DNA from: Berberis thunbergii
Taxonomy: Eukaryota; Streptophyta; Magnoliopsida; Ranunculales; Berberidaceae
Reading direction: 5' to 3'
DNA: 64,000 nt
Assembly (NCBI GenBank): GCA_003290165.1
Contig: QNQO01000592.1
Span: 372,001 to 436,000 of the forward strand
The position numbers and the translations under genes are program-made. The notes beneath the pieces are model-generated. The model saw only the letters and a list, made by a program, of their open reading frames with translations. It did no database searches and had not been told where the DNA came from. Positions 35,425 through 47,140 of the stretch are shown piece after piece; within the stretch, counting starts at the first letter, position 1, and each line of letters begins with the position of its first letter.

Positions 35425-36301
35425 TCAAATGTCTTCCCTTCGAGCTTCATTCACCTCCACATAAGCCATGAGCAGCATATCTTCCTCCTCTCCTAACTCA
35501 GCGTAGTTAGCTTCTTTATCCCAGCTTGGACACTCAAATTGAAAGTGTTGAAGCTTGTGACACCTATAACACTCCACCGACGCTTTGTTGTAGGGTTGAC
35601 GACCTCTTCCTCTGTAAACACCTCGTACTCGTCCATTTGCACCTAACCTGTTTTCTGATGTTATCTTGAGAGCTTGCTCATCTCCTGTATGCCTCTGGAG
35701 CTTTTGCTCATGAACAATCAAAGAGCTCTGCAACTCATCTATAGAAAGTTGATCAATGTCTTTGGACTCCTCGATTGAGCAAACAATGTAATTGAACTTC
35801 TCACCCAATGATCTGAGAATCTTCTCCACCACTGTGACATCCTGCATCTTCTCCATATGTTCTCATTTGGTTGGCCACAGACAATACTCTTGAAAAATAC
35901 TCAGTGACTCCTTCACCAGCCTTCATATCTAGAGTTTCAAACTCTCTGCGGAGAGCTTGTAGATGCGACCTCTTAACCCTCGCACTCCTTTCAAAATTCT
36001 TCTTCATAGACTCCCAAATTTGTTTGGAAGTGTCTTTCACAAGAATAGTCTCCAATATCGTCCGATCAATAGCCTAAAAGAGATAATTTTTCACTTTCAG
36101 ATCTTTCAGCTTCAATTCCTCTAACTTCTTGCGTTGCGCTTCTGTCTGCTGTCTTCCTGCTTTTGGCTCAACATAGCCAGCCTCTACCAACCCCCAAAAT
36201 TCCTTAGATCATAGGAAGTTCTCCATTAGCATGCTCCAATGGTCATAGTGACCATCGAAGCGAGGGATGGCTGGCTGCACAAAGTACCCTTCGGTTGTCA
36301 T
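35425..36301 (-). pseudogene. Copia gag region, broken
   Basis: The capsid-like frame starts at an ATG at 36301. It meets an in-frame TGA near 36208 and a TAG near 36074, then reads on as an open frame to about 35860, where a small deletion shifts it into the frame that ends at 35425. The distal frame carries a CCHC knuckle with the pattern C-x2-C-x4-H-x4-C, as in copia nucleocapsids. Two nonsense changes and one frameshift mean no capsid protein can be made from this copy. Confidence 0.85.
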
Positions 36302-36376
36302 CTTCTTTGCTGTTGCAAAAGCTCAAAGGCTGCTACTTTGATTTTATCAGGCCCAGTGGGAGCTCTGATACCAGAA

Positions 36377-36643
36377 TGTTAAGAATCAAAAGCAATACTC
36401 AACTATATCTGAGAAAGATGATTCATTTTATTGAACGAACTTAGGCTTTAAATAGCCTTTACAACCTTTAACAGAAATGAGAAAAACTAGTTCATGTTAG
36501 CAACTAACCAACGTGATCTAAGCAACTAACCAACGTGATCTAAGCAACTGACTGAGAAATCAAATACAAGAAACAAATACCCTAAAGACTAGGGCTTATT
36601 CAAACAGAATTCAAATCCTAACTGAACCTTGAGTTCCTCTTCA
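36377..36643 (-). repeat. Copia 5' LTR (267 bp), with an internal 22-bp duplication
   Basis: Carries two tandem copies of a 22-bp unit beginning 'aactaaccaacgtgatctaa' (about 36500-36543), present once in the other LTR. The LTRs of one element are identical at insertion, so the extra copy arose later. The primer-binding site starts just inside, at about 36373 on the minus strand. Confidence 0.92.
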
Positions 36644-36903
36644 AAGAGAACAAGGATAGGAAACATCATTCTCAAAAATTAAGAACATGGTTATGGGTAC
36701 AAGTATCTTTAACAAACAATAGTACATGTGTTTTTAGTCGATTGTTGGGATAATTTCAGTGCAAAGTAAAAGATAAAAATAGTTATTTTTAATACTGGAC
36801 CTACTGGTATAAGTGTTCTATCATGTGACATGGATACTGGATGAATTAGACACAACGCACGTGCTAGTGTTTTATTTAAGTTATTTGATGTAACACTTTG
36901 AGT

Positions 36904-36922
36904 GGGGGGGGGGGGGGGGGGG
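36904..36922 (+). repeat. G19 homopolymer
   Basis: A run of 19 consecutive G residues immediately upstream of the TRIM element. Long G-runs are rare in this AT-rich background; another, of 23, lies at 16013-16035. Confidence 0.95.
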
Positions 36923-36936
36923 CGGTAAGGCCGGTA

Positions 36937-37301
36937 TGTTACGTGGGTGTTAAAGTCTCACATCGCCTGAGTGTGGGAATCGGATGATTATATATGTGCG
37001 AGCCTGTATCTCCTTAGTATGACGTGTTTTAAAGTCGTGAGGATGGTTAGGCCCAATCGGAGAATATCATACCATGTGGATCAAGTCGTTACAGAATGAT
37101 ATCAGAGTCGAACCCGGCGAGAAGTGTGTCAGTGAGGACATTGGATTCCCAAAGGGAGTTGATTACAATACCTTGGCGATCGTTAAGGCTGACAAGTTAC
37201 TTGAGTGTTATAGTCCCACGCCACCTAGGTGAGGAAAGGAGATGAGCTATATGATGTGTTTTAAAGTCGTGAAGATGGTTAGTGTGGATCAGGTCGTTAC
37301 A
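36937..37301 (+). mobile_element. TRIM-like miniature LTR retrotransposon (365 bp)
   Basis: LTR 1 (36937-37093) starts TGTTACGTGGG and ends GTTACA. LTR 2 (37195-37301) is an internally deleted relative ending in the same words ('gtgttttaaagtcgtga', 'gatcaggtcgttaca'). Between them, directly after LTR 1, 'gatatcagagtcg' is a slightly mutated initiator-methionine primer-binding site. About 100 bp of internal sequence has no coding capacity. Size and layout fit terminal-repeat retrotransposons in miniature. No target-site duplication is visible. A further LTR fragment of this family lies at 62534-62600. Confidence 0.75.
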
Positions 37302-37825
37302 TTTGTGAATGAAGTGAGGTTGGATATCCTTTTAGTGCAAACGCAATATTACAGGAAACTTCGAGTCTCACACACAGACACAGAGAGACAGAGACAAATA
37401 TATATTTTCCCTTGCACAAGTTATACAATTGCTCACCTCTTGATTGGAAATTTGAGAATTGTTGTAGTATACCTACGCATCCTTTTCAATGATTTTGTTT
37501 ATTCCATTATCAGTACTTTTAAAGCACTAAAAAAGGCTTAGATTAATCTTTGATTACAATAATTTTTTTTTCTTCAAAAGCAAGTAAGGTTTGATGGTCG
37601 TCGCCATTTTATAGGTCAAAATCAAAGGTACAACGAGGTGTTCTTAGAGGCGATACAAAATCATCAAACAAAAGCCTATCATTACAAACCAAACATAAAA
37701 CTACATCTCTCAAACCTAGATACGACAATGAGGACGGAGATGACCAGGGCGTCATTATGAAGAGAATGTACACCTGGAGATCCCTATCCGTAAACGTCAA
37801 TGGTGGGATCGGGCTCTAAACTCTT
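37302..37825. other. Stretch without recognised feature
   Basis: Contains short 'cacacacagacacagagagac' repeats near 37370-37395 and no domain-bearing frame on either strand. It separates the TRIM from the gypsy relic. Confidence 0.35.
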
Positions 37826-37849
37826 GCATGCTGCATTTGTCGGTCCTCA

Positions 37850-38330
37850 CACTAGGGTGACGTCCGCATCTCGGTCAACATCCTCTTGCGGGACTTGTTG
37901 GATTGTTCTCCCTCGGGACCGACCCACATGGAGGACATAAATGATACCAGGAGCTTCTTTTTCAATCTCCTTGACAATGTATTCCATTTCCTTTGTCTAG
38001 TCTTGCCTCGTGTCGAGCTCAGAAACTCCTTGAGCTTGCCTTTCCTGATCCAGTACTCGATTTCTCCTGAGGTTCTACAATACTCAGTATCGTGTCCACC
38101 TTTATGGAAGGCGTAATATTTGTTGCAGCACCGAGCGGGGTCTCCTCACTGCTTGGGGGGCATTTCAATTCTTCCCAATTCTTCATGGAATCGAGGATGT
38201 CGGACAGACTGGAGTTGAGAAGGGTGACAGATTTGGATCCGACATAATTGTAGGCCTTGTCTTGCCTTGTGCGACCATAGTCGGTCTTACTGTCGTTGCG
38301 CTTCCTCTTGCTAGCCTGCCTGTCTTGGGT
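37850..38330 (-). pseudogene. Ty3/gypsy gag relic
   Basis: On the minus strand around 38030-38140 the translation includes YYAFHKGGHDTEYCRTSGEI and then WIRKGKLKEFL. This is the 'FHxxxGHDTExC...LIxxGxL' block typical of gag in plant Tat-like Ty3/gypsy elements. Flanking codons are interrupted by stops. It abuts the dispersed family segment at 38335-38610, which also occurs at 5690-5950. Only a fragment remains. Confidence 0.65.
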
Positions 38331-38334
38331 CGAT

Positions 38335-38610
38335 CCCCCAGATACTTGCCTTATCAGGGCTTATGAGTATTGGGCTTGACCGCGTGACGTGTGGGCTTAG
38401 TAGCGCGTTGCAATTTGGGTTCGACCTTCTAGATCTTGCCAATAGTGGGCTTAGTGTTGTCTGGGCATTGTTGGATTAAACGTGCAATCGGACATGCTTT
38501 GTTCTGTTGACGAGATTATCATGACACACGTATGGTGCTAATCAGAGGACGGTTTGATATATCATTGTGTGATTGTATCAGATGACGGTTTAATGTATCA
38601 TCAGTGTGTA
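38335..38610. repeat. Third copy of the dispersed gypsy-associated sequence
   Basis: Shares with 5690-5950 the words 'agatacttgcctta', 'gtgtgggctta', 'catgctttgttctgttgacg' and 'gacggtttgatatatcat', in the same order. It is diverged and without clear ends. Confidence 0.5.
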
Positions 38611-38792
38611 TTTTATTTTTCTTGGCCTTTATTATAGTGTGATTGTGCAAAGCATATATAAACTTTAGATCTCTTGAATATCATTGATTCAATGTTCAGT
38701 TAGATCTATAAAAATAAAAGATTTGTTAAGACTACAAAATCTTAAATCTATGAAACCAATCTAAGTTTACAATTTCACTAGTGTTCGTGGAA

Positions 38793-38983
38793 GCGAAATT
38801 CTAAATGTCGAGGGAAAGAGCGAGGAAACCAGCGAGGTTTTTGAGGTGGCGGGGGGTGAACCGTTCACTCCCCTCGAGATGCGCGCGCGGAACACATCTC
38901 GAGGGGGGTGAACGGTTCACCCCCCGCCACCTCAAAAACCTCGCTGGTTTCCTCGCCCTTTCCCTCGACACATAGAAAAGCTC
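38793..38983. mobile_element. Foldback Mutator-like MITE, copy 3 (191 bp)
   Basis: Starts GCGAAATTCTAAATGTCGAG, with a 9-bp target-site duplication TTCGTGGAA at 38784-38792 and 38984-38992. The arms, about 38807-38880 and 38892-38968, are near-perfect reverse complements around an 11-base GC-rich loop 'cgcgcgcggaa'. This is the tightest hairpin of the four and probably the youngest copy. It sits just beside the L1 LINE relic. Confidence 0.95.
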
Positions 38984-38994
38984 TTCGTGGAAAG

Positions 38995-40005
38995 AGCCAA
39001 TGTTTGTTTTTGCCAAAGAACAGAAGAAGTGAAGTTCATCACATTTGATTGGGTAACAATCTGCTCGAATGGGGCTGGAATTTTGTCATAAAAGTCTTTA
39101 ACAGTTATTAGATTTTCCTTCCATCCCCTGGTGTCAGCTTGATCAGATAAAACCATGTCTAAGCATCAGATTCCGAGCTCCTCTGTGGCTTGTGATCATT
39201 ATTAACAAAAATTTGGGAAATTGAGTCTGGCCATATTTTTCAGCAATGATTATTCTCCAAAGGGATGAAAGCTTAGTCCCAAATCTCCATACCACATGGT
39301 TAGTAAAACCTCACTGAAATTTCTAACTCTGTGAAGAATACTGAGGCTTCCTTTTGACTTAGGTTGGTGGACCAAGTTCTATTTAATGAGGTGGAACTTG
39401 TACAATGAGGCCAAGGTATCCCAAAGGAAGTTTCTGAAAACCAGAATAGTGGTGGTCAACATCAAGTGAGAGCCAAGCTCATACTCTTTCATCGACTTGA
39501 TCTGACACCCTTTTATCTTTGTAGCAACATCCTAAATGTAAACCCAAGGTATTTGGAAGGGAGCAAACCAGTTTGGCATTTGTGAACTGAAGCAAGGAGA
39601 CTAATTTGTATTCTCGAGTCGATTAGTTTAGGAGACCATCAATAAGTTGACACCCAGAAACAACTGTTGCCTGGAAGTGGGAATAGAATTTTTGCTCAAC
39701 ATTGAGATTAGGCTAATAATTTGGAACTTTTAGATCAATTTCTCCATTAGTTTTTGGGATCAAAGAAATAGCTGTCGAGTTGAGGCACCAATCAAGGAAG
39801 GAATTTGAGCTATAGTGTGATACAACATTTATGAAATCCACCCTTACGGAAGGCCAACACTTGATGAAGAAATCGACAGGGCATCCATTATAGACCTCTT
39901 CGTTTTAAAAAACCCATCTCTAAAGGTTCAACTTGTTGAAAGATTCTATCAAACTCGAGGAGATGTAAATTAGTCCTCCACTTTTATTTTTTAGTGTACA
40001 AGTCT
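38995..40005 (-). pseudogene. L1-type LINE relic with partial reverse transcriptase
   Basis: Read on the minus strand from about 39950 down, the sequence includes FFIKCWPSV, then ISLIPKTNGEI (the start of the L1 reverse-transcriptase domain), then QKLPLGYLGL and, after a gap, VVWRFGTKLSSLWRIIIAEKYG, typical of the region after the RT. Many stops and a large internal deletion removed the catalytic core. It is an old, dead insertion. Confidence 0.6.
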
Positions 40006-40074
40006 TGGTAGAAGGAGAGTACATGGTTGAGAATTGTCAGGAGTAAGGAATCACATACTCTTTGAAAACTTGTC

Positions 40075-40665
40075 GTATTTGTGTCTGATACGTATTTGAT
40101 ACTCGTTCAACACACCTCCAACACGTGTCAGACACTTGGTCAATGTGTCAACAGATTATCAAACATGTGGTCAATATGGTCAACGTGTCAGATAGGTCTC
40201 CGATACATCCGAAACTTGGTCAGGACACACTCAAGACTCGAAAACCAACTTTGTTTTATTTTTTACTTTTAAATATTTGCAAATAACTACGTAATATAAT
40301 GGTTGTTGATCAATCTGAAGTGAATGACTATTTCAATTGCGATTTAAGACAAACAGGGCAAAAAGCCACTAAAGCATAGACTACCTCTATGCTTCTTATT
40401 TTTCTCTCATTTGCTTCTTCTCTCCTCTACTTCTTCTCAACTATACTTTTTTTCTACCTTAATTTTTTCTTGCAACAGTGTCATCTTCTTCAAGACACTT
40501 AGGAAGGCACTTTATAAGATTATTATTTATATTTATATGACTTATTAAGAAAATAATATGACGTGTCGACATGTCCCTAGTCCTAGTTTTTGGAAAATTG
40601 TCGAGTCGACATATTGTGTCAATGTCCGACACGTCACACGTGTCCGTATCCGTGCATCCTTGGTC
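40075..40665. mobile_element. Possible terminal-inverted-repeat element rich in GTGTCxGACAC motifs
   Basis: Both ends of this 0.6-kb stretch are dense in variants of 'acacgtgtcagacac' and 'gtccgacacgtcacacgtgt', in opposite orientation, around an AT-rich middle. Similar words occur in ubinuclein intron 4 (10770-10890). The layout suggests a non-autonomous DNA element, but I found no convincing target-site duplication. Confidence 0.35.
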
Positions 40666-40669
40666 AGGA

Positions 40670-41361
40670 GTTTTCAATTCTTCTGTGGTTAGTTGAATGT
40701 GGAATAACTTAGAACATTGATCACCATAGGTTCCCCACTACATTCTTGTTTTCCTCTTCAAGATGTGAGCTATATTTTCAATAGATTTTCTAGATCAAGT
40801 TTCTTGTTAATGTTTTGATTCCATCCTTCTTGAGATAGTTATCAAGTTTTCATTGATTATCACATATTGTTGAAGCTCTTTCTTGCTTGTCATCATCGTA
40901 GCATCTACTTGCCTAGACACTTCAAGTTCTAGGACAACCTTTCAGCTTAGACATGGCAATTTTTCACTAACTGATGGGTACTTGTAGGACCCCAATACTA
41001 ATGGTTGGGGTCTAGAATTGATTACTTAGGTCTCGGTTTAGTTTTGGATCTTGGTGGAAGGACCCGTCTCGATTTTGATTTTCAGTTCTGAGTATTTAAA
41101 CCGGGACGGACTCAAATCAAATATATGCATTATATAATTGTATAATTTCTTAATTATTTTATATAATTTCTTAATTATTTTATATAATTTAAATAATAAC
41201 TTATTAGAATAAAAATAAATAAACCCAAGTAAACCCTAATATTTAATTAGTAATTATAGGAATAAACAAATTAATGATTCGAGCATATACTACTTTCTCT
41301 CATAAATCAATTAAAATTTATATTTTAATCAAAAGGGTCATAACTCGAAGAAAGTTAAGCT
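40670..41361. other. Intergenic stretch without recognised feature
   Basis: AT-rich; a short direct repeat 'ttataattgtataatttcttaattattt' variant occurs around 41130-41190. No supported coding frame. Confidence 0.35.
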
Positions 41362-41369
41362 ATTATATA

Positions 41370-42027
41370 TAGGGGTGGGCACGGGACGGGATGGACCTCA
41401 TCCCTATTCCATCCCATTTGTTCGGAATCGGGACGAGACAGGACGGGACGGGAATAAACTTCATCTCGACCTCATCTCATCCCAAACGGGTTCGGGACGA
41501 GACGAGATGAGCATATACTAAATTTTGGATTGAAAATTTTGAATTTATCAAATACACAATTCTAAGAACAACTATATAACTTTAAGCCATTGATTGTTAT
41601 TTCCTCATTTCATTAGCTTTTACTCTTTTTTTTAAAACCACTATTAAAGATAGCCATTTTTTTGTATATTGCTAACGAAATTGATCAATGGGTTTGTCAT
41701 TTAAAAACTACGAGGTGCACACATTGTTGTTGTTAAGAGTTATGAAGAGGAATAAAAAGAAGGGAGAGGGTTTGAGTTAGATTCATTATCTATGTGAGTC
41801 ACATGGAAACTTGTGAAAATAAAATAGTCATGTCAACCAATAGTTTAATAATTTCATACTACATAATTCATTTAAATATTAAAAATCGGTTCAGGATGGG
41901 CAGGATTGAAAATCTCCATCCCACTATAGATCGGAACGGGACGAGATCGAGATGAAATTGATCAATCCCAATAGAACCCGAAAAATTGGAATGAGATCGG
42001 AATCGCGGGATGGAATGCCCACCCCTA
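41370..42027. mobile_element. hAT-type non-autonomous element (658 bp)
   Basis: Perfect 12-bp terminal inverted repeats TAGGGGTGGGCA / TGCCCACCCCTA, flanked by a perfect 8-bp target-site duplication ATTATATA (41362-41369, 42028-42035). Subterminal regions are full of GGGACGGGA- and CATCCC-type repeats; the centre is AT-rich and non-coding. The 3' part of a sister copy lies at about 63455-63613. Confidence 0.95.
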
Positions 42028-42479
42028 ATTATATATCTTGATTAAAAACAATGTTTTGTAGCTCTGGAGGGCAGAGACCCGCAGTTTGGATCTACACGGA
42101 CCCAAGGCACCAGAACCAGTTCTCGGTTTGGTTTATTGTTCTCTAAATATTTTTCAGTTCGGTTCTGTGTGTGGCAGAGTCGATCAAACACCACCCATTG
42201 TTATCCCCATCTCAACGTTTTCCAAATAATTTTTTCCGAGAATTCCTTGGCCACATTGAAGCTGGAGCAACATTTATGATGCAAAGTTGAGGTGATGCAT
42301 TCTAGTTTGAAAGGCCTTAGGTTGTTAGCAATGTCCACGAGGTGAAGTACCAATGAAATTACGATCAATTATGCACAATCATGTAAAGAGTCTTGAACCT
42401 CTCTAAAGTGATCAAACGAACTTGTCTAAATGAATTGAACTTTTGAATGTCATATTGCGTCTCTTCCCTTTGAGACCTT

Positions 42480-42530
42480 CTAGGCCGCGAGGGGGAGTGT
42501 AACCATCCATCCCCTTCGAGATAATCAATT
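42480..42530. repeat. Fragment resembling the foldback MITE inner arm
   Basis: 'gcgagggggagtgtaaccatccatccccttcgagata' resembles the loop-proximal arm of copies 1 and 2. There is no partner arm and no target-site duplication, so it is a solo fragment. Confidence 0.35.
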
Positions 42531-42818
42531 CATTCAATCACTTTAGACAACCAATAGGAGAATAACGACTACTCTTGCTGAAATGAACTTGATGAAATTA
42601 GAATTAAACATTAGATATGGCTTGACAAGTTGTATCAGATACTAATAACACAAACATATAATTCAGAGCCCAAATCCCTCACATTCCAATTCAATACATT
42701 AATCTTCATTAAGAACAATGTTGCCATTTGGGTTGCATGGACATTGAAAATGAAAATGATGCTGCTTTGTGACATTGAAAATCTTATGTTACTGATTTTG
42801 TTATTGTTATGAATGCAG

Positions 42819-42896
42819 GTTGTTGGCTATGATCCAGGTTTGTCTGGAATACAAGAGATGCTTGATAATGTTAAAAAACAAAGTAGCTTAATTTGA
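42819..42896 (+). CDS. Orphan terminal exon, unrecognised
   Basis: After a good acceptor (T-rich tract, 'gaatgcag' at 42811-42818) a 25-codon open stretch begins VVGYDPGLSGIQEMLD and ends KKQSSLI before TGA. Composition is coding-like in contrast to the surrounding AT-rich DNA. No partner exons are visible upstream within the transposon-rich 30-42 kb region, so it is either the 3' end of a gene whose body was displaced by insertions or a captured fragment. It lies on the strand opposite to the ACC oxidase gene, 576 bp beyond that gene's stop codon. Confidence 0.35.
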   Translation, partial: VVGYDPGLSGIQEMLDNVKKQSSLI

Positions 42897-43472
42897 ACAA
42901 TCAGGAGATACAAGTTACTGCTAGTCAATAACGTAGAAAAGAAAGGGTATGTCTTCAAACTCCTAGATTTTGTTCTGATGATTGCTTTCACAAAACTCAT
43001 TTCCGGATGCTTTCTGCACTGACTTTGAGTTTATTTTACTGAGAGAACTAGCTGAAGTAAGCTGTATAGCGCTCCATGTTATGCTTGACTATGTCACCAT
43101 CTTACTGAATATGTTCATAGTAGTTTGTTAGAGATGAGCTACTAAAAACATTTTTGTCAAATTCGTTCCCTGCGGAAGATGAGAATTTACTGAATATGTT
43201 CACATTCGCATCTTATCCTAGTTGATATTTCAAAGTGTTACACACTTAGGGTTTATGAATGGGTTACTCCTTTCGATGGATGAAACTGTACATTTACCAG
43301 TACTTTTGATTTTAGTTCAGTTTCCTTGTATACCAAAATTTGCCAGTACTTAATTATATGCTAGTTTACGAGTTTGAAAACTTTTCTCTATTTCAAATAT
43401 TTTCAATCATATTCAGAGACAACGAAGCTACTCTGAGTCACCTTATTAGTATTATCTCTATCCCTCCATACC

Positions 43473-44707
<1,235 letters not shown>

Positions 44708-44806
44708 GGAACAAATTGCTTCAAATTACTAGAAAACAGAAGAAGAAAATAGAGTAGTGATGTTTTCTGACAAAGCAATGGAATAGAAGTATGGAGAAAA
44801 GGTCAG

Positions 44807-44814
44807 CTTTTATA
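44807..44814 (-). promoter_or_regulatory. TATA box of the ACC oxidase gene
   Basis: TATAAAAG on the minus strand, 100 bp upstream of the start codon, leaving a plausible 5' UTR of about 70 bases. It is the only strong TATA element in the first 200 bp upstream. Confidence 0.65.
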
Positions 44815-44839
44815 ACAGATTTTAGGCGCCATCTCAGAT

Positions 44840-46734
44840 TTCAACTCCTTTATTTTATCATTAACAAAAAATGTAATGGAAATGGACCATCTTTGGTCAA
44901 TTTAAAAAGCTAGTCGTTAGGGTGTGAGGTGTTTTGGGCGGTGTAAGTTTATTTACTTGCACACAAGGTCAATGCTTTAGTTGCAAACCACAACCTTAAA
45001 CATATTCTCATGAGTTAAAACCATTTCAGTTTTATCTGCCATGTTTTCTCCCTATGTTTTTGTTTCTGTTTTTTCGATTCATTTCATAGGGATTGAAACG
45101 ACGGTAAATGTATTTAGTATTTGAATCTCTATGCTGGTCATTTGGATACTAATGTCAGATGAATGAACTATGTGCTATAGGAGTTTGCATGACAGATCAA
45201 AATTTTCGAAGACATGAATATAATTTTGACATTTTAAACCTAATTAATGCAGTGTAAACTAGAAATGTATTTTGTGGAATACTCCATTGACAATTATTTC
45301 AAGTTTTGATGAGAAGCAACTTCAAATTAGATAATGCTTTCAGTATACATAATTTTTCTATCTTCCAACACTGAAACAACACAACTTCTATTACATTTCT
45401 TAAAGATGTAACTTGAATATATTTTTGTCAGAAGTTATAGCTATAGAATAAAATTTCATTGAAGAGTGGAAAGGTGATCTAACAACTACTTGGTACATAA
45501 TAAAGACCAATGTGTTCATCTCTTGTGGTTTCTCTCAGAACAGGCTCGTAGACTTATGATTTCAAGTCTACCGCTGAGCTAGTACCTCATTGGCTTTGCA
45601 CAAAGTTGTAAACATTTGTGGCTACCCTTATGAAGCATTGAAGTCCCTTAGTAGTTTCTTTATTCCAAAATTGCCATTAGCAGCCCTGGTAAGAAGGACA
45701 TTATTTTTAAACAATGATCTGCCGACCATAAATTTCAAGTTGACAATTCCAACTATCTTGTGATTTCACTACTCTTTGACAATTTCACATGGAAGTGTTT
45801 TCACAAGCTAAGTTTAGATTAATTAAAATAGTGCTAACTGATCTGTGGGCATAGTTTGAGGCCTAAGGAAGGGACATAGAAGACTTTAATATAAAAAAAA
45901 ATTATAAATAAAATAAATCAAACCTACAATGAAACACAAGTTTTTTTTTATTCAAAAACTGATATTATAGTTAACTTCCTTAACTAGTTATCATAAACTA
46001 TACGCATTAATTAAGATGAGAGTTATTTCGATAATCGGAATTAATAATATGCCTCGATCGTACCAATGGCGTACTGTTGAGTGTTGGAATTCAGTGTTAA
46101 CTGCCCATACATGTTAGTTTAACTGTTCTAATTATGCAGAGTTGATTAATGAACATCTGAACAAGTGCTTAGATCTCGAAAGTAAGTAGGACACAACAAT
46201 CAATATTTAGGCTCTATGATTAGTGTGATTTTAATTAATAATTATTTGACCCATCTAAAAGGGTTTCTGCATATGCTGATATGCCATGCATGTTTGGGGA
46301 ACAGTTTCATAATTTTTCAAATAAAAATCATTAGAAGTGATCAATCATGGTGGTGAACATGAACACCATGAGGATGAAAGGTTTTGTTTAAGGGGTTTTG
46401 AAGTGTTTCATGACAAGCTGGACTTGGTTTAAAAAGAACATGGGTTTGGTATACTTATGAGGTGGATGGATAAAAATAAAATATTATTTAATTTCTACAA
46501 AAAAACAAGAAGAAAATATATAATAAAATGGGAGAATAACATATTATTTGAATAATAATAATAAGTAAGTAAAAGGGATGAGTAGTTCATTACCCCATGC
46601 CATTGTTTCCGGATGGAGGCCCTTGGAAGAGGTGACAATTGAGTAATATGAAGATCATTCATGTAAGGTGGTGGAATTCCCTATCTTGCATTTTAAGCTT
46701 TCCCTCTCTCTCAAAACCCTAATTTTTGCGAATC
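44840..46734. other. Intergenic region upstream of the ACC oxidase gene
   Basis: Distal promoter and spacer between two minus-strand genes. AT-rich; no supported coding frame. A patch near 45540-45600 looks superficially like a tRNA D-arm and anticodon arm on the minus strand but does not complete a cloverleaf. Confidence 0.4.
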
Positions 46735-46820
46735 AACTCTGCCACCACATGGAGGGGTTAGGTCACAAGGTCGAACCTAGCCGGTGGCATCGGGGTGGGA
46801 AGGGTTAAGGGATAAAAAAG

Positions 46821-46855
<35 letters not shown>
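46735..46855 (+). repeat. SINE-like fragment followed by a TA microsatellite
   Basis: 'ggtcacaaggtcgaacctag' (box-B-like) and 'gggaagggttaaggg' match the SINE candidate at 29519. Instead of an A-tail it runs into about 17 TA units at 46823-46855. TA arrays often grow from such tails. Confidence 0.5.
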
Positions 46856-46857
<2 letters not shown>

Positions 46858-46947
46858 TTTTATGTTGAATGAAGAAAATGGTCTAGGGTGTCTGCACATA
46901 GATTTGGTGATGGTAGTTCCTGTTTGTGACTGGTTTCATTTTATAAT

Positions 46948-47140
46948 GGGGAATTCTAAATGTCGAGGAAGTGGGCGAGGAAATGAGTGAGGGGAGGGAG
47001 GTGGCGGAATGGTCCCCATCCCGCCACCTCCCTCGGGATGTGTGGCGTCTTTTTCGGCGCATGCATCCCGAGGGAGGTGGACGGTCCCCATCCCGCCACC
47101 TCCCTCCCCTCGCTCATTTCCTCGCCATTTAGAACAACTC
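46948..47140. mobile_element. Foldback Mutator-like MITE, copy 4 (193 bp), 3' of the transferase gene
   Basis: Starts GGGGAATTCTAAATGTCGAG; perfect 9-bp target-site duplication TTTTATAAT at 46939-46947 and 47141-47149. The arms pair closely around a loop near 47040-47062 ('tgtggcgtctttttcggcgca'). It lies about 640 bp beyond the stop codon of the phosphopantetheinyl transferase gene. Confidence 0.95.

Larger units (their letters stand above)
32111..36643 (-). mobile_element. Complete but mutated Ty1/copia LTR retrotransposon (4.53 kb)
   Basis: The element runs 36643 to 32111 on the minus strand. Its LTRs are 36377-36643 (5', 267 bp) and 32111-32354 (3', 244 bp). On the plus strand as given both start TGTTAAGAAT and end TTCA. 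It is flanked by a 5-bp target-site duplication AAGAG (32106-32110, 36644-36648). Next to the 5' LTR the minus strand reads TGGTATCAGAGC, the primer-binding site for initiator-methionine tRNA. Next to the 3' LTR it reads AAGGGAGGGAA, a polypurine tract. The domain order protease, integrase, reverse transcriptase, RNase H is that of copia. The LTRs differ by a few substitutions and one 22-bp duplication, so insertion is fairly recent, yet the polyprotein is broken in several places. Confidence 0.95.

Noticed and set aside
45535..45600. tRNA-like D-arm and anticodon arm on the minus strand
   Set aside because: The anticodon loop has the wrong size and no T-arm or acceptor stem can be completed.
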